Shown in pieces: positions 52,028 through 60,059 of a stretch of 64,000 bases of DNA. The notes under the pieces were generated by a model that was not told the origin of the DNA, did not search any database, and worked only from the letters and a program-made list of their open reading frames with translations. A program made the translations under genes and the position numbers. How positions within the stretch are numbered: the stretch's first letter is position 1; each line of letters starts with the position of its first letter. This DNA is from Streptomyces sp. SAI-135 (GTDB taxonomy: Bacteria > Actinomycetota > Actinomycetes > Streptomycetales > Streptomycetaceae): positions 2,666,001-2,730,000 of the forward strand of contig NZ_JARXYP010000002.1 in the NCBI RefSeq assembly GCF_029893805.1. The letters are read 5' to 3'.

Positions 52028-52047
52028 TTCGGGCACTAAACCCCGAA
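52028..52047 (-). terminator. small hairpin after the NYN-domain gene
   Basis: TTCGGG at 52028-52033 pairs with 52042-52047, with an 8-nt loop, just after the TAA of the NYN gene on the minus strand. Short but well placed. Confidence 0.5.
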
Positions 52048-52056
52048 CTTTGAGGT

Positions 52057-53400
52057 TTAGGACAGCCGCTTCAGAAGCACCGCAGAAGCCACCGGCCGCG
52101 CCCCCGCCTTGGCGACGCCGTCGGCGACCTCGCGATCCGTCGAGGCGACGATCACCGGCCGCCCGGGCGGCTCGGCGCGCACCAGCTGGCGGATCAACTC
52201 GTCGGCGGTGACGCCCGCCTTCGAGAACAGCACCCGCACTCCGCGCGGCGGCGCGAGCAGCACCGGCGCGGCGAGCTCGGCCCCGTCGAAGACACAGGTC
52301 ACCTCCGCCCCGGTCTGCGCGGCGAGCTGCGAGAGCTGCCCGAGGAGCCTGAGGCGCTGCTTCTCCAGCGGCATCTGGGGATAGCCGGTCTTGGTGACGT
52401 TGTAGCCGTCGACCACCAAGTGCGCCTGGGGCAGGGCGAGAAGCTGGTCCAGGATCGCCGGGTCGTTCTCGGACAGGGCCCGCGCGGCGATGTCCTTCGG
52501 GGTCATGCGGCCCGGTTCGACCGCGTCCACGGTCTCGGCGGGCCTGACGGACACCGGCGGCAGGGCCAGCTCCCGGCGCAGGCCCTGGGCCGCGTCCAGA
52601 ACGGTGTCCAGAAGCAGACGCACGCGCATGTCCTCGACACTGCGCCCCTCCCGTGCCGCTCTGCGCGTGGCCTCCAGCGCGGCCTCCGCCTCCCCGAGGC
52701 GGGCCTTCAGGCGCCGGGACTCGCTCTCGGCGGCGGACACCTGGGCCTGGCCCTCGGCGCGCACGGCCTCCATCTCGCCCTGCAGCTTGCGCAGGGCCGC
52801 CTCGCCGCGCTTGACGTCACTGAGTGCCGCACGCAGCTTGCGGTGAAGCGATTCGGCTTCCTTCTTGGTGGACTCCAGCTCGGTGCGCAGCCGCTCGGTC
52901 TCGGTGCGCGTCTGCTCGCGGGCGGCGGTGAGCTCCCCGCGCAGCCGCTCCAGCTCGGCGCGGCTCTCCTCGTCGGCCCGTTCGGCGTCGGCGCGCTGGG
53001 CCTCCTCGCCGGCCGCGGTGACCAGCTTGACCCAGCCGGTGGGACGCAGAACATAGGCCGCGGCCGCCACGTCGAGCGGGTCCGCGGCCGGGGGCGGGGC
53101 GCCGGAGTCGAGGGCGCCGCAGAGTTCCGGCTGGGCCTCTCTGAACTTCTCCCCGATGCGCTGGCGGAAGAGCGGATCGGTCTCCAGCGCGGCCGCCATC
53201 GCGTTGCCGGCGAACTTGGCCCGCCGGTTCGGCGCGAAGCGCGCGTACTGCCTGAGCTGTGCGGGCAGTTCGCCGACGGTCAGCCCGCCGAACCCCTCCG
53301 AGACGATGTGCACGACCCTGCGCCGCACGCCGTCGGGCAGCGGACGGTCGAGGACCTCGGCGGCGCCGTCGCCCGGCTCCCCGCCTTGTGTCTCCACCAT
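52057..53400 (-). CDS. NYN-domain (YacP-like) RNA-binding/nuclease protein
   Basis: 447 residues. The middle third (about 130-260) is a long coiled coil rich in Glu, Arg and Ala; the C-terminal 170 residues form a PIN-like NYN domain: HLVVDGYNVTKTGYPQ (metal Asp), TCVFDGAELAAP and PVIVASTDREVADGVAKAGARPV (Asp pair). YacP/Rae1-type NYN proteins cut mRNA on ribosomes in Bacillus; the same activity here is inferred. ATG 53400, TAA stop. Confidence 0.85.
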   Translation of the reverse strand: MVETQGGEPGDGAAEVLDRPLPDGVRRRVVHIVSEGFGGLTVGELPAQLRQYARFAPNRRAKFAGNAMAAALETDPLFRQRIGEKFREAQPELCGALDSGAPPPAADPLDVAAAAYVLRPTGWVKLVTAAGEEAQRADAERADEESRAELERLRGELTAAREQTRTETERLRTELESTKKEAESLHRKLRAALSDVKRGEAALRKLQGEMEAVRAEGQAQVSAAESESRRLKARLGEAEAALEATRRAAREGRSVEDMRVRLLLDTVLDAAQGLRRELALPPVSVRPAETVDAVEPGRMTPKDIAARALSENDPAILDQLLALPQAHLVVDGYNVTKTGYPQMPLEKQRLRLLGQLSQLAAQTGAEVTCVFDGAELAAPVLLAPPRGVRVLFSKAGVTADELIRQLVRAEPPGRPVIVASTDREVADGVAKAGARPVASAVLLKRLS

Positions 53401-53435
53401 CCGTCACACCCCATCACTGTGCGGGGCCGGCCCTG

Positions 53436-53675
53436 TCAGGAACCGGCGCCCGGCCTGTCCACGAGCTCCACCTGGTCCACGGCGTTGCACCAGCGGCACC
53501 GCACCGACTCGATGGTCTCACTGACCACCTCGCGCTCCTCGACCTTCGGCTCTCCCGCCAGGTCGAGGTGGACGTACTCGACGACCTTCGACGAGCGGGT
53601 CACATCGAAGCGCGTGAGGTTGCCGCAGAGGGTGCAGCGCCACCGCGTCGAGGCGGTCGGGAGGGGAACCGTCAT
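53436..53675 (-). CDS. zinc-ribbon protein
   Basis: 79 residues with two CxxC pairs, CTLCG near residue 14 and CRWCN near 59, spaced like a rubredoxin-type zinc ribbon. Between them lies an acidic strand segment. No wider family recognised. ATG 53675; 35 nt before the NYN gene on the same strand, perhaps cotranscribed. Confidence 0.8.
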   Translation of the reverse strand: MTVPLPTASTRWRCTLCGNLTRFDVTRSSKVVEYVHLDLAGEPKVEEREVVSETIESVRCRWCNAVDQVELVDRPGAGS

Positions 53676-53846
53676 CGTGACTGTGCTCTTTCCTGCTAGC
53701 CATTGTCAGTGACACACCGGCGTCCCGGTGCGTGTGGCTCGTAACCCTACGGCCTGGCGGGTACTCGCCGCTCGGGCGTCCACGGGACCCGTCCGGCGGC
53801 GAGGCACTCTGTTCGGTTGCGTCCCGTTACGTCATGCTCTGTGTTC

Positions 53847-54587
53847 ATGATCCGCAACTGGAGGGTGACACTCGGTGGAGCACGCGGCGCGCTCTGGGGG
53901 CCGGCTCCGGTCACATACGGCCTGATCGCCCTGTGCTGTCTGGTCTTCGTGATCGGCCCCGCCTCGGGTCTCGACCCGGCCTACGGCTCCGGGGACGCGG
54001 CCCTGGCCGCCCAGCGGGCGTACTTCCGCCGCTGGGGCGTGGTCCCCGCCGAACTCTTCGAGGGCTCACCCGGTGCCGCCCTCACCCCGGCCACCGCGCT
54101 GTTCGTGCACGGGAGCTGGGTGCACCTGCTGGGCAACATGCTCTTCCTCTACGTCTTCGGGGTGATGACCGAGGAACGGATGGGCCGGGTGCAGTTCCTC
54201 CTCTTCTACGTCGGCTGCGGCTACCTCGCCCTGCTGGGCTACGCGGCCGCCAACGCCGACTCCGGGCAGTCCCTGGTCGGGGCCTCCGGGGCGATCTCGG
54301 CGGTCCTCGGCGCGCTTCTCTTCCTGTTTCCCCGGGCCCGGGTGACCAGTCTCCTGCCGTTCCTCTTCTTCCTGCCGCTGCGCTTCCCCGCCTGGGTCGT
54401 CCTGCCGTTCTGGGCCGCGCTGCAATGGCTCGCCGCGGGCCGGGCGACCGACGGCCCCGGGGTGGCCTATCTGGCCCATCTGGTGGGCTTCGGCCTCGGC
54501 CTGGTCTTCGCCTGGGTGCGTTTCGGCCGTACGACTAGAGTGAGGGCCGCCCCAGCCCCGGCCCCCGAGGGAGAGAACCAGCCGTGA
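53847..54587 (+). CDS. rhomboid-family intramembrane serine protease
   Basis: 246 residues with at least six membrane helices. Catalytic Ser148 in VGASGAIS and His211 in YLAHLVGFG, with HLLGN at 93-97 on helix 2 marking the oxyanion region. Rhomboids cleave substrates within the membrane. ATG 53847 is preferred over an in-frame start 30 nt upstream because homologues start MIxNWR. Overlaps the next gene by 4 nt. Confidence 0.9.
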   Translation: MIRNWRVTLGGARGALWGPAPVTYGLIALCCLVFVIGPASGLDPAYGSGDAALAAQRAYFRRWGVVPAELFEGSPGAALTPATALFVHGSWVHLLGNMLFLYVFGVMTEERMGRVQFLLFYVGCGYLALLGYAAANADSGQSLVGASGAISAVLGALLFLFPRARVTSLLPFLFFLPLRFPAWVVLPFWAALQWLAAGRATDGPGVAYLAHLVGFGLGLVFAWVRFGRTTRVRAAPAPAPEGENQP

Positions 54588-54865
54588 TCACCGCGATCGT
54601 CCTCATCAAGACCAGCGTGGACCGGATCCCCGAGATCGCGGAGCGGATCGCCGCGCTGGAGTCCGTGAGCGAGGTCTTCTCCGTCACGGGCACGTACGAC
54701 CTGATCGCCATGGTCCGGGTCAAGCAGCACGAGGACCTCGCCGAGGTCATCCCCGGCAGCATCAGCAAGATCCCCGGCGTCGAGGCGACGGACACCCACG
54801 TGGCCTTCCGCACCTACTCGCAGCACGACCTGGAGGCCGCGTTCGCGATCGGCCTCGACAGCTGA
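54584..54865 (+). CDS. stand-alone Lrp/AsnC effector (RAM) domain protein
   Basis: 93 residues: MITAIVLIKT...RIPEIAERIAALESVSEVFSVTGTYDLIAMVRVKQHEDLAEVI is the beta-alpha-beta-beta-alpha-beta RAM ligand domain of Lrp/AsnC regulators, without a helix-turn-helix. Such solo domains may bind amino acids or pair with a full regulator. GTG 54584 overlaps the rhomboid stop (GTGA), so the two are cotranscribed. Confidence 0.88.
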   Translation: MITAIVLIKTSVDRIPEIAERIAALESVSEVFSVTGTYDLIAMVRVKQHEDLAEVIPGSISKIPGVEATDTHVAFRTYSQHDLEAAFAIGLDS

Positions 54866-54881
54866 TCGTCCCGGACCGGCC

Positions 54882-57023
54882 CTAGGAGCCGAGCGCGAGG
54901 ACCGTGATGCCGTCGGCGTTCGCGGCGTACACGCGGCCGTCCCGGACGACCGGACTCTGGGTGCCGATGGAGGCGCCGCCCTCGACGCGCCGGTGCCAGG
55001 TCCGCTTCCCCCTGCGGTCGATGCCGTAGAGCGTCGAGCCGTGGCGCACGTAGACGGTGTCGCCGAAGACGGTGGGGTCGCTGTACTGGTTTCCCTCGTC
55101 GGTGAAGCGGAAGGACCACACCGTCGATCCGTCGGCGGGGTCCAGGGCGACCAGTTCGTAGTCGGAGGCGGTGACGCCCAGCCCGCCGAAGGGCACACAG
55201 GTGAAGTAGCGGCCGCCGTACACCTTGTCGTTGGCCGAGTGCCACAGCGGCTTGCCGGTGCGGCCGATGCCGTGCAGTGTCCGCTCGCCGCCCGATCCGA
55301 CCACCAGGGTGTCCCCGACGAGCGCGGGGCGCCCGGTGTCGGGGCCCGCCGCCGTCGCCCAGAGCCGCTTGCCGCTCTTCGCGTCCAGGGCCTGGACCTG
55401 GTCGCCGAAGGTGCCGACGTAGACGACCCCGTCCGCCACGGTGGGCTCGCTGGTGGGCGCGGCGCCGGTCGGGGCGGTCCAGCGCACGCTGCCGTCGGGG
55501 GCGTAGGCCCGCACCCCGCCCGCGTCCGAGCCGTCGCCGTAGGACACCAGGACCAGGCGGCCCGCGGCGACCGGGAACTGGCTGTTCGCGGCGAACGTCC
55601 TGGTCCAGCGGACCTTGCCGCTCCGGCCGAGCGCGCACAGCTTGGAAGCGCCCTCCTGGCCGTCCTCCAGCAGGCAGTACACGCCGTCGGCGGTGGCGAG
55701 CGGGGACATCGCCTCAGCGCCGAGCTCGGTCCGCCACACGGTCCGTCCGTCCAGGTCCAGCGCGTGCAGCGCGCCGTCCGCGCCGCCGACGTAGACCCGT
55801 GTGCCGTCCGGTGAGACGGCCGCGCAGGGGCCGCGCCGCCCGCCGAGTCCCTGGACCTTGTACTGCCAGCCCGTCGCGGGAGTGCCCGCCGGGGACCCCG
55901 CCCCGGTCGTCGCCTGTCCGTCCGCCGAGTCCCGCAGCCACAGCCATCCGCCCGCGCCTCCGGCGGCCACGACTCCGACGCCGCCCGCCACGGCCCGCAG
56001 CAGCCGGCGCCGGGACGGCGGGGCGGGGGCGGGTGTCACAGGGGCGACCGCGGGGACGTCCGTGACGGTCACCGGCGCCACGTACTCGACCCGGCTGCCC
56101 CGCTCCCCCGAGTCGTGCCCGGGCACCCAGTGCGCGCCGCTCCGGGCGGCCTCGGGCTCCCGCACGGCTCCGGGCGCGTACCACCCGGGCCGCAGCCCCT
56201 CACGCAGCGAGGCGGCGGTGTGTCCCGCGGCCGCGACCAGCTCCGCGGGCGTCGGCCGCGCGCCGGGGCCGTCCCGCAGACAAGCCTGCACCAGGGGCAG
56301 TTGCTCCTCCGGTACGGCGGTCAGGTCCACGTCACCGGTCAGGATCCGCAGCAGAACGACCGAATCCTGCCCCTCGCCGAAAGGCTCCTTCCCGCCGGAG
56401 GCGTAAGCGAGGACCGCACCCAGGGAGAAGACGTCGCTGGCCGGCACCACCTGGGCACCGTTGCGGATCTGCTCGGGCGAGAGATAGCCGACCGATCCGA
56501 CGACCACGCCGGTCCGGGTCAGGGCGGTGCCCTCCAGGGCCCGGACGATCCCGAAGTCGATGACCCGGGGGCCGTCCGGCGCGAGCAGGATGTTGGAGGG
56601 CTTGAGGTCCCGGTGCACCAGCCCCTTGGCGTGGATCGCGGCGAGCGCCTCGGCGAGCGCGGCCGCCAGCAGCCGTACCGCGTCCCCGGGCAGCGGTCCC
56701 CGGTCGAGCACCGCGTCCCGCAGGTTGGGTCCCCGCACGAACTCCGTGGCCATCCAGGGCCGCGCGGCCTCGGTGTCCGCGTCCACGACCCGCGCGGTGT
56801 ACGTGCCCGCCCCGCCGACCGTCTGCGCGGCCCGCACCTCGTGCCGGAACCGGGCGCGGAAGGTGCGGTCCTCGGCGTGTTCGGCCCGTACCACCTTCAC
56901 GGCCAGCCGCAGTCCGCCGCGCGCCTCGGCCAGATACACCTCGCCCATGCCGCCGGACCCGAGTCTGCCCAGGACCTCGTAGGGCCCGATGGTCCGCGGG
57001 TCCGTCTCGCGCAGCTCCTGCAC
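54882..57023 (-). CDS. Ser/Thr protein kinase with PQQ-like beta-propeller
   Basis: 713 residues. Kinase domain about 12-275 (GSGGMGEVY glycine loop, Lys43, HRDLKPSN, DFGIVRAL, LSPEQ); a Pro/Ser linker; one membrane helix near 355-375; then an extracytoplasmic PQQ-enzyme-like propeller of seven to eight WD-like repeats (DGRTVWRTE, SGKRLWATA, TGKPLWHS). It could sense an envelope ligand. GTG 57023 has GGGGGAG upstream. Convergent with the Lrp-like gene, 16 nt apart. Second such kinase in the window after pknB. Confidence 0.9.
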   Translation of the reverse strand: MQELRETDPRTIGPYEVLGRLGSGGMGEVYLAEARGGLRLAVKVVRAEHAEDRTFRARFRHEVRAAQTVGGAGTYTARVVDADTEAARPWMATEFVRGPNLRDAVLDRGPLPGDAVRLLAAALAEALAAIHAKGLVHRDLKPSNILLAPDGPRVIDFGIVRALEGTALTRTGVVVGSVGYLSPEQIRNGAQVVPASDVFSLGAVLAYASGGKEPFGEGQDSVVLLRILTGDVDLTAVPEEQLPLVQACLRDGPGARPTPAELVAAAGHTAASLREGLRPGWYAPGAVREPEAARSGAHWVPGHDSGERGSRVEYVAPVTVTDVPAVAPVTPAPAPPSRRRLLRAVAGGVGVVAAGGAGGWLWLRDSADGQATTGAGSPAGTPATGWQYKVQGLGGRRGPCAAVSPDGTRVYVGGADGALHALDLDGRTVWRTELGAEAMSPLATADGVYCLLEDGQEGASKLCALGRSGKVRWTRTFAANSQFPVAAGRLVLVSYGDGSDAGGVRAYAPDGSVRWTAPTGAAPTSEPTVADGVVYVGTFGDQVQALDAKSGKRLWATAAGPDTGRPALVGDTLVVGSGGERTLHGIGRTGKPLWHSANDKVYGGRYFTCVPFGGLGVTASDYELVALDPADGSTVWSFRFTDEGNQYSDPTVFGDTVYVRHGSTLYGIDRRGKRTWHRRVEGGASIGTQSPVVRDGRVYAANADGITVLALGS

Positions 57024-57091
57024 CCCGTGCTCCCCCTGCTTTCCGTACGGCTGCTGAGGGGGAGGGTATACGCGTGCCGGCCGTCGCCGTC

Positions 57092-58468
57092 CTAGACGAC
57101 CGGGACGCAGCGCCCGTCCTCGGTGCGGTACGTCCACTTCGCACCGTCCGCGACCAGTTCCTTCACGGCCTGCACGAACCGCTCCACGTGCTCGTCCGGC
57201 GTGCCGGCGCCGAAGCTCACCCGGATCGCGTTGAGGGACTTCTCGCCGGGCGCGGCCTCGGGGGCGCCGCACTCGCCCTGGGACTGCGGGTCGCTGCCGA
57301 GGAGGGTGCGCACGAGGGGGTGGGCGCAGAAGAGACCGTCGCGGACGCCGATGCCGTACTCGGCGGACAGGGCGGCGGCGAAGTGGGAGCTGTTCCAGCC
57401 CTCGACGACGAAGGAGAGCACGCCGACGCGGGGGGCGTCGTCACCGAAGAGGGACAGGACGCGGACCTCCGGGACCTCGGCGAGGCCGGCCTTCACCTTC
57501 TCGATCAGGTGCTGCTCGCGGGCCACCAGGCTGTCGAAACCGGTCTCCGTCAGCGCCTTGCAGGCCGAGGCGATGGAGTAGGCGCCGATGACGTTCGGGG
57601 AGCCGGCCTCGTGGCGGGCGGCGCTGTCGTGCCACTCCACGTCCACTCCCCCGTCCTCGCGCCGGGTGACCTTGCGGCTGGCGCCGCCGCCCGCGAGGTA
57701 GGGGTCGGCCGCCTGGAGCCAGTCGGCGCGGCCGGCCAGGACACCGGAGCCGAAGGGGGCGTACAGCTTGTGGCCGGAGAAGGCGACCCAGTCGACGTCG
57801 AGGTCACGGACGCTCACCGGGTGGTGCGGGGCGAGCTGGGCGGCGTCCAGGACGATCCGCGCGCCGTGCGCGTGGGCGGCGGCGGCCAGCTCGCGGACCG
57901 GCCACAGCTCACCGGTGACGTTGGAGGCGCCGGTCACGCACACCAGGGCCGGGCCGTGGCCCTCTTGAACGGATGCAGTACGGGCGGCGAGGGCCGTCTC
58001 CAGGGTCTCGACGGCCTGCCGCGGGGTGCGCGGGGCGTCGAGGTAGCTGACCTGGGCGTCCTTCCAGGGCAGCAGGCTCGCGTGGTGCTCGGTCTCGAAG
58101 ACGAAGACCTGGCAGTCCGCGGGGAGGGCGGCGGCGAGGAGGTTGAGCGAGTCGGTGGTCGAGCGGGTGAAGACCAGCTGGTCGTCGTCGCGGCAGTCGA
58201 GGAATTCGGTGACGGTCCTGCGGGCGTTCTCGAACAGGTCGGTCGACAGCTGCGAGAGGTAGCCGGCGCCGCGGTGCACGCTGCCGTAGTAGGGGGCGTA
58301 CGCGGCCACGTCGTCCCAGACCCGCTGGAGGGCCGGTGCGCTGGCCGCGTAGTCGAGCGCCGCGTAGGTGACCTCGCCGCCGGTGACGAGCGGGACGGTG
58401 ACATCCCGGCCCAGAACGGGCAGCGGGGCACAAATGGTCGGGGCGGAGGCAGCGGTGGAGACGGACAT
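57092..58468 (-). CDS. aminotransferase class V / cysteine desulfurase-like
   Basis: 458 residues, PLP fold type I. The PLP Lys is in AFSGHKLYAPFGSGVL; other markers are DAAQLAPHHP and HEAGSPNVIGAYSIA. It resembles SufS/NifS-like desulfurases but lacks the clear C-terminal Cys loop, so the substrate could be another amino acid. A SAM-IV riboswitch lies 118 nt upstream, so the gene belongs to sulphur metabolism. ATG 58468, with GGGAG upstream; ends 69 nt from the kinase gene on the same strand. Confidence 0.87.
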   Translation of the reverse strand: MSVSTAASAPTICAPLPVLGRDVTVPLVTGGEVTYAALDYAASAPALQRVWDDVAAYAPYYGSVHRGAGYLSQLSTDLFENARRTVTEFLDCRDDDQLVFTRSTTDSLNLLAAALPADCQVFVFETEHHASLLPWKDAQVSYLDAPRTPRQAVETLETALAARTASVQEGHGPALVCVTGASNVTGELWPVRELAAAAHAHGARIVLDAAQLAPHHPVSVRDLDVDWVAFSGHKLYAPFGSGVLAGRADWLQAADPYLAGGGASRKVTRREDGGVDVEWHDSAARHEAGSPNVIGAYSIASACKALTETGFDSLVAREQHLIEKVKAGLAEVPEVRVLSLFGDDAPRVGVLSFVVEGWNSSHFAAALSAEYGIGVRDGLFCAHPLVRTLLGSDPQSQGECGAPEAAPGEKSLNAIRVSFGAGTPDEHVERFVQAVKELVADGAKWTYRTEDGRCVPVV

Positions 58469-58568
58469 GGGGAACTCCCGTGAAAGTAAAGGTGAGAGGG
58501 GTGCGCGGAGGCGGGGCTCGGCGGCCCTATCGCATTCGCTGGCTCACGGAAGACTCCTCGAACGACCA

Positions 58569-58592
58569 GGATCCCTGGTTCGTGAGGGATCC
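58569..58592 (-). promoter_or_regulatory. hairpin overlapping the SAM-IV 3' end (expression platform)
   Basis: GGATCCCT at 58569-58576 pairs perfectly with 58585-58592, loop 8 nt. It overlaps the last six bases of the aptamer (58587-58592), so ligand binding and this hairpin are mutually exclusive in part. No T-run follows, so the mode is uncertain. Confidence 0.6.
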
Positions 58593-58704
58593 GCGCTTGC
58601 CGCAGACCTCGCTGCCTACGGCCTGGTCTTCACCCGGGGCACCCCGCCACGGACGGAGGGTTGCCGGACAGTCGGCCGGGGCCTCATGACTGTCACTCAT
58701 GACC
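58587..58704 (-). promoter_or_regulatory. SAM-IV riboswitch
   Basis: On the minus strand this 118-nt segment follows the SAM-IV consensus: GGTCATGAGTG at the 5' end, GGCCCCGGCC and CCGGCAACCCTCC in the core, then GGGGTGCCCCGGGTGAAGACCAGG and a 3' GGCAAGCGCGG that can pair in the pseudoknot. It matches the structure known from Streptomyces SAM-IV RNAs, including length. It should switch off the downstream aminotransferase gene when S-adenosylmethionine is high. Confidence 0.92.
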
Positions 58705-58713
58705 TGGTCGAAA

Positions 58714-58743
58714 AACCTACGCGAGGTGATCGTCGTCCCGCAA
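58714..58743 (-). promoter_or_regulatory. promoter of the SAM-IV leader
   Basis: TTGCGG (58743-58738), 18-nt spacer and TAGGTT (58719-58714) on the minus strand; transcription would start within a few nt of the aptamer. The -35 lies inside the trpD terminator stem. Confidence 0.6.
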
Positions 58744-58767
58744 CCCGTGTCCGGATCGCGGGACGAC
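58732..58767. terminator. hairpin after trpD
   Basis: GTCGTCCCGC at 58732-58741 and its complement at 58758-58767 form a perfect 10-bp stem with a 16-nt loop, 13 nt after the trpD stop. Confidence 0.75.
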
Positions 58768-58780
58768 ACCCCGCAGGACG

Positions 58781-59845
58781 CTACGCGTTGCTCGCGGCCA
58801 CCCAGCGCTCCAGCGTCCGCTTCGCCGCGCCCGAGTCGATCGCCTCCGCGGCCTTGTCCATCCCGGCCCGCAGCTGCTCGGCCAGCGTCCCCGTCCCCGG
58901 GTCCAGGGCCACCAGCGCGGCCGCCGAGTTCAGGAGTACGGCGTCGCGGACCGGGCCCTTCTCGCCGTCCAGCAGGTGGCGGGCGACCTCCGCGTTGTAC
59001 GCCGGGTCACCGCCCCGCAGGGCCTCCACCGGCACCAGGTCGATGCCGACGTCCCGGGGGTCGAAGCTCTCCTCGGCGACCTTGCCGTCGCGGACGACCC
59101 AGACCCGGGAGGTCGACGTGGTGGTCAGCTCGTCGAGGCCGTCGTCACCGCGGAAGACCAGGGAGGAGTGGCCGCGCTCGGCGAAGACGCCGGCGACGAC
59201 CGGTGCCATGCGCGGGTCCGCGACCCCGACCGCCTGGGCGCGCACCCGGGCGGGGTTGGTCAGCGGCCCGAGGATGTTGAACACCGTGCGGATGCCCAAC
59301 TGGCCGCGGGCGGCGCCCGCGTGGCGCAGCGCCGGATGGAACTTGATGGCGAAGCAGAACGTGATCCCGGCCTCCTCGGCCACCTCGGCCACCCGCCGCG
59401 GGGTCAGCTCCAGGTTGACGCCGAGCTTCTCCAGGACGTCCGAGGCGCCGGACGCGGAGGAGGCGGCCCGGTTGCCGTGCTTGACCACCGTGGCACCGGT
59501 GCCGGCCACGACGATCGCCGACATGGTGGAGATGTTGACGGTCTTGGCGCCGTCACCACCGGTGCCGACGATGTCCACCGTCCGCCCGGGGACCTCGATC
59601 ACGTTGGCGTGCGCGTACATCGTCCGCACGAGCCCGTTGATCTCCTCGACCGTCTCGCCCTTGGCCCTCAGGGCGACCACGAAGCCGGCGATCTGCGCGT
59701 CGGTCGCCTCGCCCTGCATGATCCGGTCCATCGCCCACGCCGTGGCGTCGGCGCTCTGGTCACGGCCGTACAGCAGGGCGTTCAGTACCTCGGGCCAGGA
59801 ACGGCCCGCCGCGGTGTCGCCTCCAGCGGGGGTCACAGCGCTCAT
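58781..59845 (-). CDS. trpD: anthranilate phosphoribosyltransferase
   Basis: 354 residues. It transfers phosphoribosyl from PRPP to anthranilate, the second tryptophan step. Signatures: VDIVGTGGDGAKTVNISTMSA (PRPP loop GTGGD), KHGNRAASSASGASDVLEKLGV, FHPALRHAGAARGQLGIRTVFNILGPLTNP and the DGLDELT near the end. ATG 59845 has GGAG 8 nt upstream and is the conserved start. It is separated from trpE by 28 kb. Unlike trpE it has no leader peptide upstream. Confidence 0.95.
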   Translation of the reverse strand: MSAVTPAGGDTAAGRSWPEVLNALLYGRDQSADATAWAMDRIMQGEATDAQIAGFVVALRAKGETVEEINGLVRTMYAHANVIEVPGRTVDIVGTGGDGAKTVNISTMSAIVVAGTGATVVKHGNRAASSASGASDVLEKLGVNLELTPRRVAEVAEEAGITFCFAIKFHPALRHAGAARGQLGIRTVFNILGPLTNPARVRAQAVGVADPRMAPVVAGVFAERGHSSLVFRGDDGLDELTTTSTSRVWVVRDGKVAEESFDPRDVGIDLVPVEALRGGDPAYNAEVARHLLDGEKGPVRDAVLLNSAAALVALDPGTGTLAEQLRAGMDKAAEAIDSGAAKRTLERWVAASNA

Positions 59846-59898
59846 GGGGCCGCTCCAGATGTCGTAGAAAACCGTGCCCACACCCTATCCAGCCCACA

Positions 59899-59975
59899 GA
59901 CCGCAACGGGCCGCCGCAGGCATCTCAGGGGCGCGGGGAACTGCGCAAGAGCGCCCGCCCCCACCGACCCGCAGC
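59899..59975 (-). repeat. dispersed intergenic element, copy B
   Basis: Same extended unit as 24004-24078 (CCGCAACGGGCCGCCGCAGG flank, GGGGCGCGGGGAACTGCGC core, CGCCCGCC tail) with few differences, between trpD and the qcrB terminator. Confidence 0.8.
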
Positions 59976-59992
59976 CGAACCCGCACGGCAAA

Positions 59993-60021
59993 GGGCCCCG
60001 TCCGGTGTTCGGACGGGGCCC
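59993..60021. terminator. hairpin terminator of the qcrCAB operon
   Basis: A perfect 12-bp stem: GGGCCCCGTCCG at 59993-60004 and its complement at 60010-60021, loop GTGTT, 39 nt past the qcrB stop. Confidence 0.9.
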
Positions 60022-60059
60022 CTCCACCGCGCCGTGGCGAGCGCAGCGACAAGCGGGGA

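Noticed and set aside
51847..52056. Possible ydaO-type c-di-AMP riboswitch before NlpC/P60 gene B
   Set aside because: The spacer has a good promoter and a short leader of about 45 nt, too short for that aptamer, and no consensus segments.
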